A stretch of DNA of 64,000 bases from Cryptomeria japonica (Eukaryota; Streptophyta; Pinopsida; Cupressales; Cupressaceae): contig NC_081411.1 in the NCBI RefSeq assembly GCF_030272615.1, forward strand, positions 155,272,971-155,336,970, written 5' to 3'. Below, one piece after another: positions 34,851 to 45,889 of this stretch; position 1 is the stretch's first letter, and each line of letters opens with the position of its first letter. A program made the translations under genes and the position numbers. A model generated the notes under the pieces. It saw nothing but the letters and a program-made list of their open reading frames with translations. It searched no databases and was not told the DNA's origin.

Positions 34851-37800
34851 TGGTAAACAGATTTGTCCCTTTCTTGAAATGTTAACAATTATCTTCTTTA
34901 AGACAAACATGACTCCATTTTACCCTTTTAAAGGAAACAAATATACCAACAATTGGAAGAATTAATAAAAATTCAACCTTTGCATTAGAGGGCAGCTCCT
35001 CATATGATTTGCAATGAATTTATTATATAAATGATATGCTAATACTTTTAACTAGAAAGCATTGAAAGGATTCAACATTTATCCATCAACACAAATAAAC
35101 GCCTTCAAAACTGTAAACATAAGAAATTTTCTGAAAGAATATTCAAAGAAGAGTTCATAGACTCTGATTTATAACATACTTGTTGTATAAATTCAAAACA
35201 AAATAGATGCTCAGCAAATACTAATGGCTTGATCGATACTCTCTCATGCCTCACAGGGCAAGGGGGATCAAGCGAATCAATAAAATGTGAGTCATCCAAC
35301 AACCAATAATAACCATGAAATGGGGAAAAATGCAGAGATAACTAATCACGAAATTATATTATGCCCATAACAAATTTCTCAAGAAAGATTACAAATCTCA
35401 AAACACACAGATTCAAAGATTGCATAGCATGATATTTCATTGATAATTAGTCATTGCATTTTTCAAACAATTCATTTGAGAAATCAAAATATTGTCTACC
35501 ACTCCTGAAAAATCACAGTTTTCGGAACCTATACAAAGACAAGCTTTTCAACTTAAATAACCACTAGGCTCATAGTTTTTACGTGACCAAATAGCATTTA
35601 ATTTCATCCAAGTGAAAGAAAACAAAATTAACAACCACTAGGTGGCTGACACTTCATCCTTAGATCGGTTGGGCTTCCACCATGGCAGAGGAGGTTACGG
35701 GTCTGTCCTGCTTTGCCGCGGAACCACACCATTCTAGGTGCATTGCCAAGAATTTTAGAATGACTTGGAAATAAGTAAGACCAATGTGCAAGATCCTCTG
35801 CTTCCACACTTCTTTGTCAATGTTTACCTATGCAGCTTTCTCTTTGTGAACCTCTAAATGGTCTGAACAGACAATGATCATTGATTCTATTCTTGCCACC
35901 TTTAAAAAATCATCTATAGTCAAGGATTTTGTTGTCTGAATGAACTGGATCCTCTCTTGAAAAATCTTAGTCAAGTCTATAGCCTCTTCAATTTCCTTGG
36001 CACCCTCCTTCATGAGCTAAATATCGATACACTTGAGGTCATTCTGCATTGTATCAATTAATTCAGTCAATCCTTTAAGCAGCTTGGTGGATTCTTCATG
36101 ACCCTTCTTGATGACCGACTTGCACCATTCCACATTCTTCTTTGACACGTATAACACATTGTCATCCAAGTTCTCCACCGATTTTTCAGCCAGGAATTTC
36201 ATCACTCCTTATTTCTGAACATCGTTCATCTATGCAAGGACTACTACCCACTTAATCCTTTCTTTTTCCCAGGATACCGTTTCTAGCTCAAGCTCTATAT
36301 TCATGGTTTCAACATCTTTATAAACTTTAACCAGATTAATAATATAATCTGACCCTTGTTGTATTATCAGGTCCAACCATTTATTGAACATCTTTGTCAC
36401 TACCTTATTCTTTTGAACCTGATCTAGCATTTTCTAGTTTGCTAGAGATTTAGGGTCGAATGACAATGGTTGGGAGTCTAGGTTGTGGACAGCATTGATG
36501 TACTCAGCCATCTGGGTGAAAACTTTCTTCAGTTCTCTTTTGTCCTTTTCATCTTTCCACGTCCTTGAAATTATCCTCTTCGTGGAGGATTCCAGATGCT
36601 TAACATATACAACTCTTGAAGCTACCCCCAAATATATCTTTTCCATAGTAAAATCCTCCTGCATAGCATTGTCTTCATCTCTTCCTTGAATGGGTTTGGA
36701 TACTTCAGTTGTCCAGTGACTTGTTGTTTCATGTACATCAATCATTGCTTGTGTTTTCAGCTTTTTTGTCTTTGACGCCTTCCCCAAACACCTGCTAACC
36801 ATGTCCTTCATTGGGATTGTAACTGGCACCACGCTCCATTTATTCCCAACAATGGCCTTCAACCATCTTGGTGCGTTTATAGGTTCCTTAGGTGGTGGAG
36901 TTGTCTGTGCATCTGGTGAAGTGACAATTACCAAGGTGTTCATGGGATCTTTTTGGGTTTCCTCTTCCTTATTTGTGTCCATTTCCTATATCTCAAGCTC
37001 ATGTTGATCTTCTGAATCCATTGTTTGTTGAAGCTCTTCACTGGGATCCAGGTCTACAACAACTTGTTTCAGGATGGGCTCTCTACTCTTCTTTTTGCTC
37101 TTGGACTGAGTTACTCGAGCAACTGTAAGACCGAATGGCGACCTCTTTGACCTTCTAGGTTGAACTTTCTCTACAATGGGCTTTGAAACACCTGCAACAT
37201 CAGCAATCTCATTAGTGGCAGAAATAGGAGATTGAACTACAATGTGTGAATCAATTCTTGATTCACGTGAGGACATGTGAGGTCCCTCCTTGAACTTCTA
37301 GTTCCTCAACCATCTCTTTGTTCTCACAAAATTGAAGGTTCTCGTTTGGATACCATCATCTTCCTTTTTGTTCTAGTCAATTTCTGGAATCGGTTTTCCT
37401 TCCACCTCGGTATCAAACTCAGGATCCAAAACACCCCCCTCTGTATCTTCTGATATGCCAGATATATTAATTGGGAACCTCATGGTAGTTATCAGCTGCA
37501 AAGTGAATCTGGACCACAGTCTCTTTCTCACTTCATACTCATCCTTGCAGTTCTCCCAATAATGCTTTATCTGAGGTTCATGACAAAAATGACTATCTAC
37601 ATTAAGGTTTTCCATTGCATAACCCTTGCTTTCAAATTTTTACCTTGCCACATATGGCTACAAGTTCATCCTTTTGAACTCCAATTCCAGGTTCAAGGCA
37701 TCTGATACAGACTTACAACTATAATATCTGAGTTTAACTGGGAATACAACCCTAGACTCAGCCTTTTCTCCTAATCTTTTATCAATGTGGGCCAACTGCC

Positions 37801-38856
37801 TGCTCACTTCTGTAAGCATGTAGTTGTGAAAAGTGTACCTGGGTAGTTTGAATGGTTGGCCCTCAAAGCCACATACCCGTATATAAGTAAACCGAGGAAA
37901 TTGGATAAAGAAACTTCCATATATACTTACAAATTCCATAGCTTCAACTGACATCCTCCTGTTTGCATCACCCTGAAGCTCAAAGGCAAGCCTTCCCGTG
38001 AAGACTCCATTCCACCTGTCAATGTGCTCGACATGTCTCTTTTGTTGTATTAGGGGGCAATAATTGTAAACCCTCATTCCATCAATCCAGGGTTCATTAG
38101 GTACTCCAGGGAAATCCCTTGTGCAAGATAAAATATAGAAAAGATAGGAAGACATGTGAAACCCCGACATCCCCACAAAATTGCTCAATCCTTCATGAAG
38201 TCTTTCTGCAATTATTTGAGACCAATCCAGATATCTGTCACTAGATAGAACCACTTGGATGAAAAAGTACATCCAATCCTCCCAGTAGAAGGAATGTGAG
38301 TTCCCCTTTACTCTATTCAAAAGTATAACAATGTCCTACACCTCTATGATGATGTTCTCTCTCATCAGGGGCCTAGGTAATCATGATCCTTCTTTCTGAA
38401 TCTTCAACAGCCAATTCTGAGCAATTACACTCCTGTATTTGCTCTTCTTTTCTAAGAAATAGGTGAATGATTTCCCAATAGTCCAGTCCTCATACTCATC
38501 CTTGTGTGGAATACCTATTGCCGCCATCACTATTTCTCTGTTAATACTGACCAGCACCTCACCATTGCTGGTTCTGATACATCTGTTCTTAGAGTCATAT
38601 CTATTTATGTAGGCCATCACTAAATCTTGGCATGGTACAACAAGTGGGAATGCATCAGCTTCCACAAGACCACTCTTAACTATTTTCTCCATTAATGAAC
38701 CGGTCTGAGGGTTCTTATTTCTTTCTAGGAAATCCCCTAAATCTACATGAACCAAGGATGTGTCTTCCAATTCTTGCAAAATACTCACTAGATATGATGT
38801 CCAACCAAGCTTTGGCAGCATTGGCCTCATGCTGCCTATTGGTACTCCCACATTAA
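34851..38856 (-). repeat. 5' LTR of Element B, truncated
   Basis: Direct repeat of 23836-27863. The low end (34851, GTTTACCA on the minus strand) abuts the PBS-like site. The high end stops matching near 38840-38856, inside the ORF, where unrelated GC-rich sequence with a 13-bp palindrome begins. The U3 part seen in the other copy is missing, so this LTR has been truncated. Confidence 0.75.
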
Positions 38857-38878
38857 TGGTTCCCACTTTCGCCAACAA
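35660..38878 (-). pseudogene. Long ORF within the 5' LTR of Element B (copy 1), unknown function
   Basis: About 1,073 codons in one continuous frame, broken only by in-frame stops (near 38381, 38340, 37655, 37370, 36983, 36431, 36228, 36206, 36014, 35828 among others), in the gag-pol direction. Regions: an N-terminal globular part (residues 1-420) with LSNFVGMSGFHMSSYLFYIL and FYWEDWMYFFIQVV; a basic patch (about 565-595, RRSKRSPFG, SKSKKKSREP); an acidic part; and a helical C-terminal part (about 815-1010, KWLDLIIQQGSDYI, LLKGLTELIDTMQ). I recognise no family. Preservation of one frame over more than 3 kb in both copies argues that it was coding. The true start may be missing through the truncation. 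Confidence 0.72.
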
Positions 38879-39135
38879 AGGAAATTGGCGAAAGTGGCAT
38901 AATTATTTTTGGGGGGTTCGAACGAAATAGGGTGGTTCGAGTGAACACCCCCTTAGGGTTCGAGCGAACTCGCCATCGGACGTGGGTTCGCTTGAACCCC
39001 CCCTTCACTCGAACCCTATTTGAACTAGGATTTTGGAAACTTTTATAAATACTGATTGCAACAGTTAAACTGTCATTGTCAAAGTTGTCTTTTTCTATCC
39101 AGTGGGGGTTAGATTGAACTAGTCGTCAGCATCAT
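38857..39135 (+). promoter_or_regulatory. GC-rich palindromic segment and possible TATA promoter
   Basis: 38863-38875 (ccactttcgccaa) and 38885-38897 form a perfect 13-bp inverted repeat with a 9-base loop. 38910-39030 has several inverted copies of gggttcgagygaac and its complement. A canonical TATA word, ttttataaatactg, is at about 39044-39058, some 75-80 bases before an ATG (near 39134) that opens a very short Cys-containing frame. Whether this promotes the remnant starting at 41743 is a guess. Confidence 0.35.
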
Positions 39136-39599
39136 GGCACCGTGCTCTATCTGCAACAACTAGCATGTCTCACATTTCAGTTTTTGACCTACATTATTTC
39201 AGGTGCACAAAAATAATTTGTTTGTTAATTTATTTTTTGAATTAAATAATTGTATAGTTATTGTTTTTCAGCATTTTAGAAAAATGTTTGATAATTTATT
39301 GTTTTTCATTATTTTAGAAAAATGTTTGATAATTTAATGTTTTGATTGAAATGTGTCAATTTGTTTTTAAAATTACATAACTGTATATATGTATTTTTTT
39401 TTCAACATTTTAAAAAATTGTTATGAAAAACATAGAAAACTAAGGTAGTAAATTAGAACTTAGAAAAACATTAGCAAAAAAAGAAAATTAGAAAAATGTC
39501 ACAAACCTAAATATAATAAATTAAATGTTAGAAAAATTAATAAATTTTAATTTAAAAAAACATTAGAAAATTTAGGCAACAACATTAAACAAATTAGAC
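39136..39599. other. AT-rich DNA
   Basis: Contains a near-exact duplication of attttagaaaaatgtttgat (near 39273 and 39310). No gene is supported. Confidence 0.5.
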
Positions 39600-41275
39600 A
39601 AAATAAATCCTCTACAATGTGACCCATTTTCACATCCTATTACACGCACAACATGACCCCTTAAGACCACGTATGCCCCTGATGACACTATACGTTCCCT
39701 TAGGACCATAGAGGATCGCATAGTGGACCCTAAGGGGTCACGTGTGGTCCTAATGGGTTACACGCATGTGTTAACACATGCATGACCCTTAAGACCTCAT
39801 GTGACCCTTATAAAAACTTAGTGTGTTTGACATACCCCTTAGTCCATTACATAGTGTCCTAAGAGGTCATATGTGGTCCTTAGGGGTCACACACATGTGT
39901 GACCCCTTAGGACCACATATGACCCCTTATAACATCCTAGTGTACATACGACATTCCCTTTAGGATCACATAGTGTCCTAAGGGGTCATATGTAGTCCTA
40001 GGGGTCACACATGTGTTCTAACACATGCGTGACCCCTTAGAACTGCATATGACACCTTATAAAATCCTAGTGTGAACGACATACCCCTTAGTCCATCACA
40101 TAGTTTCCTAACGGGTCATATGTGGTCCTAAGGGGTCACACATGCATTAACACATGCATGACCCCTTAGGACCACATACGACCCCTTATAACATCCTAGT
40201 GAACATATGACATTCCCCTTAGGATCACATTATGTGGTCCTAAGGGGTCACGCATGTGTTCTAACACATATGCATGACCCCTTAGAACCGCATATGACCC
40301 CTTAGTCCATCACATAGTGTCCTAAGGTGTCACACATGCATTAACACATGCGTGACCCCTTAGGACCACATATGACCCCTTATAAAATCCTAGTGAACAT
40401 ATGATATTCCCCTTAGGATCACATATGTGTTCTAACACACATGCATGACCCCAGGTTAGAACTGTATATGACCCCTTAGTCCATCACATAGTGTCCTAAG
40501 GGGTCACACATGCATTAACACATGCGTGACCCCTTAGGAGGTCACATATGACCCCTTATAACATTCTAGTGTACATATGACATTCCCCTTAGGATCACAC
40601 AGTGTCCTAAGGGGTCATATATGGTCCTAAGGGGTCACACATGTGTTATAACATATGCGTGACCCCTTAGAACCGCATATGACCCCTTATAAAATCCTAG
40701 TGCGTACGACATACCCCTTAGTCCATCACATAGAGTCCTAAGGGGTCGTATATGGTCCTAAGGAGTCACGCATGCGTTAACACATGCGTGACCCCTTAGG
40801 ACCACATATGACCCCTTATAACATCCTAGTGTACATATGATATTCCCCTTAGGATCACATAGTGTCTTAAGGGGTTATATGTGGTCCTAAGGGGTCACAC
40901 ATGTGTTATACATGTATTATAACACATGTGTGACCCCTTAGAACCGTATATGACCCCTTATAAAATCCTAGTGTGAACGACATACCCCTTAGTCCATCAC
41001 ATAGTGTCTTAAGGGGTCGTATGTGGTCCTAAGGGGTCATGCATGCGTTAACACATGCATGACCCCTTAGGAGGTCACATATGACCCCTTATAACATCCT
41101 AGTGTACATATGACATTCCTCTTAGGATCACATAGTGTCCTAAGGGGTTGTATGTGGTCCTAAGGGGTCACACATGCGTTAACACATGCATGACCCCTTA
41201 GGAGGTCACATATGACCCCTTATAACATCCTAGTGTACATATGACATTCCCCTTAAGATCACATATTAGAGATTT
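39600..41275. repeat. Palindromic satellite with dimeric higher-order structure
   Basis: About 13 monomers of roughly 90-135 bp. Two types mostly alternate: one with gaccacatatgacccc and ttataacatcctagtgtaca, the other with gaaccgcatatgacccc and ttataaaatcctagtgtgaa leading to cgacataccc, giving a dimer of about 260 bp. Within each monomer cccttaggaccacatatgac is the reverse complement of a later gtcatatgtggtcctaaggg, and cacatgtgttctaacacatg is a further hairpin. Some monomers are shortened (near 40273 and 40444). The last two (41060 and 41190) are of one type. Confidence 0.85.
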
Positions 41276-41742
41276 AATAATTTTATAATCATATGGGCCC
41301 ATTACAAAAATACAATGACCTCTGTTTTTTTGAGATATGGAGTTCAATAACAAACAATTTATCAAAAAATTTAGAGACTTGTTGCATTCCATTTTGTAGA
41401 TCTACAATTATTTATATGTTACAATAAAATATAGACCCTAATTTTTTTTGTTATCGGTCCATATATATATATATATCATGTTCTTGAATTTTTTATGTAT
41501 TTCAAAGATTTAAATATACATGTTAGATCTCTCTATCTCTCTGAAATATATTTTATCTCTCTCTCTCTCTGAAATATTTGAATGTTTGATGTATTCTTGA
41601 AGATTTAAATTTTTGAAAATGAAAATGATCTCTCTCTCTCTGCAATTTAACTGATTTTAATTTTTAATGTTTTAAATTGAATGCGCTTCATGTGTGTGTG
41701 TTCTTATGTATTTATTTTAACTTTACGACATGTACCTAGATA
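41276..41742. other. AT-rich DNA with short microsatellites
   Basis: Contains (TA) near 41461-41477 and (CT/GA) tracts near 41525-41645. No gene is supported. Confidence 0.5.
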
Positions 41743-43406
41743 GATGGCATCCCAAGATATACCTTCGCAGGCTCCTGATTAGGATCCACCTACATAGGCT
41801 CCTGATCAGGAGCCACACATTGATGATGTTGATCCTCCACACTAGGATCCCCCCTTGCCCAACATTGCTACTATTTTTCAATATAGTGATCGTGAGTTGC
41901 ATAGGTTGAGGGTCATATATTAGATGACCCCCGTACTGATGGCATGTACAAGAGTACATTCACATCCATTTTTGATAGTTTGTAGACATTGAGGGACTGC
42001 TTAGTTTCTCACACTTTATTCTCACCCGAGGTTATAGAAGATATTTATAGACAGTTGAGGAGTGAGGTGAGGGGTCCTCATTCTTTTGCTGATGTGGTGA
42101 GGGTGGTCTCGAAGGATACCATCAAGGAGAGATGCTTTCCATAGTATTAGGAGAAGAGTAAGGTGAGAGGATATCAGGTCACAAGATGTATCGACCCATA
42201 GGTTGCATCATTGATTTACACACGCTTCTTAGCTTCCCATGGTCATTATCCTAATAACGACCAAATACCATTATACTTTGCACAATAGGTATTTGCTGAG
42301 GTTCATTGTCAGATGAAACCAAGCTACCTTGATATTCCAGCATATTATGGACAGGGGAGGGGTAGGATTGCTGATAGAGATGCATATCATAGGCATGATA
42401 GAGCTCCGCATACACACAGGGACCTTGTTGGCCAAAGATTTCCTGCAGTAGTCCAAAGTATGGCCCCCATAGTGGATCATGTTGTGATTGCTTCTCAGAG
42501 AGAAGAAATTGATAGGGCTGGACAGATTGCATCAACAGTAGCCACCATATCATCTGACAGGCTGGGCAAATATATGATGAGTCGACCATGTTTGCGATCA
42601 TCCACAGATCATGCATCTTCTAGTCACGGGGGGCTTCAGATTTAGATGATTAGTATATTGTTGCTGGCATCCCCTCCCCAGATGAGGTAGTAGCTATAGT
42701 CAGAGGTAGTAGACATGTACAGATGTCACAGTATTTAGCTGAGGACCTACTACATGCTTACCATTTTATTTCATCTTGACTTGGGATACCATTAACTGAT
42801 GTTAGAGAGGACATTCTCAGAGATGGGTAGGCTACCGTTGCATCGATGCATACCTCGAGGCAGTCATAGCATTCTCATCACTCTACACATGCTCTAGGCA
42901 CTGACCCACCTACAAATCACTTTGTTGCTGCAAAGGAAGAGATACGAGTTGATCAGGTCCATATCACCGATGAGGGCTTGGATTCATTTGAGGAGGTTTT
43001 ACGAGTTGATCAGGTCCATATCATAGATGAGGGCTTGGACTCATTTGAGGAGCAGCTGTGAGATTTGAGCCATACTGGGTATATGGACATGCTACTACAG
43101 TCAGACATTTCATCCATGATGCCCAGTCATCTAGTTAGCCCCTTGCACTCCCCAGTGATACATACAGGTAGAGAGAGATATGCATGCACAAGTGATGTTT
43201 TTGATATGATCACAGGATAGGATCAAACTATATAGCCTACTCCTGATACATAGGTATGTACATGTACATGTGCATTTAAATTTTTAGAAGACATGTACAT
43301 ACATGTTATAATGTAGGATAAATCTATATATAGATCATGTTTAATAAATAATCTAGTTCTAAGTTTTAATTTGTATTATTTAAATTGACCGTGGACTAAT
43401 CCTTAA

Positions 43407-43455
<49 letters not shown>

Positions 43456-43820
43456 TATATATATACACGTGCATGTATAACATTTAGCTCATGTCACTCC
43501 TTCCTTGAGCTTTGAACCTGCACGTAGGAGAGATTCTTTCGATGTTGTTAGTGGACCGGTTAGTTATGGTTTTTTCTACATATATGCACATGTATGTATA
43601 CATGCATTACAATTTATATATTTAAATTTTTATTTAACTCTACTTGGATTTGATGTACACGTGTCTAGAGAGATAGATATATTATATTTAATATTTAAAT
43701 AAATTCTACTTTTGCAGGGGTCTATTGGACATCTAGACTCTCACCACGATTCTCCCTCAGATGGTCACTGAGTTCATGGCTGACATGATCCCTGTTGATT
43801 TTCTCCAGACTTTATAGCTC
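41743..43820 (+). pseudogene. Unidentified degraded gene, possibly multi-exon
   Basis: Begins with ATG at 41745. A frame over 41920-42650 with a few stops reads SHTLFSPEVIEDIYRQLRSEV, GPHSFADVVRVVSKDTIKER, LIYTRFLASHGHYPN and a 110-codon open part (42313-42645). Further on, 42960-43060 contains a duplicated 51-bp unit coding RVDQVHI-DEGLDSFEE. A donor-like taggtatgta (near 43250) and an acceptor-like tttgcag (near 43718) bound a 460-bp stretch with an (AC) microsatellite, followed by a last coding-like piece ending at 43818. No family is recognised. Confidence 0.4.
43409..43449. repeat. (AC)n microsatellite
   Basis: About 20 uninterrupted AC units, within the presumed intron of the unidentified gene remnant. 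Confidence 0.9.
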
Positions 43821-43846
43821 ATTTACATTTATCTTTTAATAAACTT

Positions 43847-44310
43847 TCATATTATATATATTCATGCATGTACATGAAGTTTAGACTAGATTATACTTTC
43901 TACCTAGTTTGAGTTTGATCAGATTATATATATTTCATGCATGTATGGAGTTTAGACTAGATTATACTTTATACTGTGTTTGATCAGATTATATATATTT
44001 CATGCATGTATGGAGTTTAGAATAGATTATACTTTATACCTTGTTTGTGTTTGATCAGATTATATATATTTCATGCATGTATGCAATTTAGACTAGATTA
44101 TACTTTATACCTAGTTTGTGTTTGATCAGATTATATATATTTCATGCATCATGTATGAAGTTTAGACTAGATTATACTTTATACCTAGTTGTATTTGATC
44201 AGATTATATATATTTCATGCATCATGTATGAAGTTTAGACTAGATTATATATTTCATGAACATGTACATGTTAGATTATATATTCCATGTGCACATGTAC
44301 ATACATGTTA
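43847..44310. repeat. Tandem repeat, about 65-73-bp unit
   Basis: Five near-complete and two partial copies of a unit that runs agtttagactagattatact, tta-tacctag, tttgatcagattatatatat, ttcatgcatgtatg. Small indels (a duplicated atc in gcatcatg) distinguish copies. Confidence 0.85.
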
Positions 44311-44455
44311 GATTATATATGTACTTTATGTCCGATGGACTGGATTATATATATATATATCATGTGCATTTATGGTTAGATGAAATACTTTATATACATA
44401 CATATAGTTTGTGTGCATGTTTGATCCTGGATTAAATATATCACATCATTTGTAT

Positions 44456-44502
<47 letters not shown>

Positions 44503-45266
44503 TGAATGCACGTGCATGTTAGAAATACTTATGTACACTTTAAATATATATGATCAAGAATGCACATGTTCTCTAAAAATTTCAAATTTATATATATATA
44601 TATATGATCAAGAATGCACATGTTCTCTAGAACTTTAAATTTTACTACATGTAATGTATGTACATACAGTAGATATGCATTAAAATTTAAAAGAATGTGT
44701 TCAAACAAAAGAGTATATCCACTCCAATGAACAATATAAAAATCACACTTGAACTATTTAAAATCAAATGAACAAACTAAGCTTAATACCATGTACTAAA
44801 TAGTTCACATGGTATGTGCTTCTAGGTATGTATACAAGTTAAATAGTTCACAACATGTACATGTCCTAATTACACATGTCCTAATTCCATATATCAATTA
44901 TACACATGTACGTATTACATTCTAATTTAAATACATGCATTTTTAATTAAATTATTTTAACTAGTGGTCCTTACAAATTACATGCATTTAGAATTAGATA
45001 TCTACTATATACATCCTAATCAACTGCATACATCGCCTGCCTTTTAACACATTTTCAAATTGAATCCACATGTCCCAATTTGATATAATTGAAAATTTCA
45101 TGTATTGAAACTTAAAAAATATATGGCCTGGACATGTAAGCCATGTACATATATATATATCTAGATCTAAATATATTTATCCAAGTTTCAAAACAAATTA
45201 AGTTCTAGAATTTATCAAGTATTAGTTCAACCACATGTGTACTTTGGATTACTAGATATATATAGC
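44311..45266. other. AT-rich DNA with (TA) tracts
   Basis: (TA)n at 44459-44499; a 45-bp segment ending in atgatcaagaatgcacatgt is repeated near 44547 and 44605. No gene is supported; the transposase-like gene's last exon starts just beyond. Confidence 0.5.
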
Positions 45267-45809
45267 TCATACCACATCAAGTGGTTCAGAACGCTCTTCA
45301 ATAACACTTAATATTTTGTCATGATCTTCACTATCTAGTCTCCACTTTTGAGACTGCCCACGACGTGAAACTATTTGAAGAATTAGGTCAACAACAATGA
45401 CCAAGTGACTATACTGATATATACCTTGTTGTCAATTTGGTATTTAGTGAAATGAATCCCATGTTGAATAATTTTAACTTGTTTGAAATATGTCCCTTGC
45501 ACTACAACTGAGCCTGCATGTACATGTATATAAGAAATGTGAGAAATTAAAAATTTACACGTAAGCGATTTGTACATACATATTCAAATTAGTTCAAACG
45601 TGTGGGAAATGACATTCCATCATTCATTTCAGATTTCGATAACTTCTTTCTCTCTTCTATGCAATGCAATAAATAATAACTAACACCTTCTATATTTCCA
45701 TCTTTTGCTATGAATGAAAAAATATCTCCTCCAATTTGACGCAAGTTAAATAAATTCTAAACATGTCATTTTTAAGGAAATGTTTACATGTACGCAACAT
45801 TTTTTAAGG

Positions 45810-45889
<80 letters not shown>

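Larger units (their letters stand above)
23836..38856 (-). mobile_element. Element B: Ty3/gypsy LTR retrotransposon with very long, coding LTRs
   Basis: Minus-strand order: direct repeat 1 (38856-34851), PBS-like site (34840-34821), gag, protease, archaeal-type RNase H, RT, RNase H, integrase (ending 29066), then direct repeat 2 (down to 23836). The two repeats share about 4.0 kb at roughly 90% identity by eye, in the same orientation. Both end with GTTTACCA, immediately followed in copy 1 by the PBS-like site, as expected of LTRs. Each repeat holds a long ORF. Copy 1 is truncated near 38856, so the outer TSD and the LTR start cannot be verified. gag to RT is in a single frame broken by stops. 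Confidence 0.8.
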
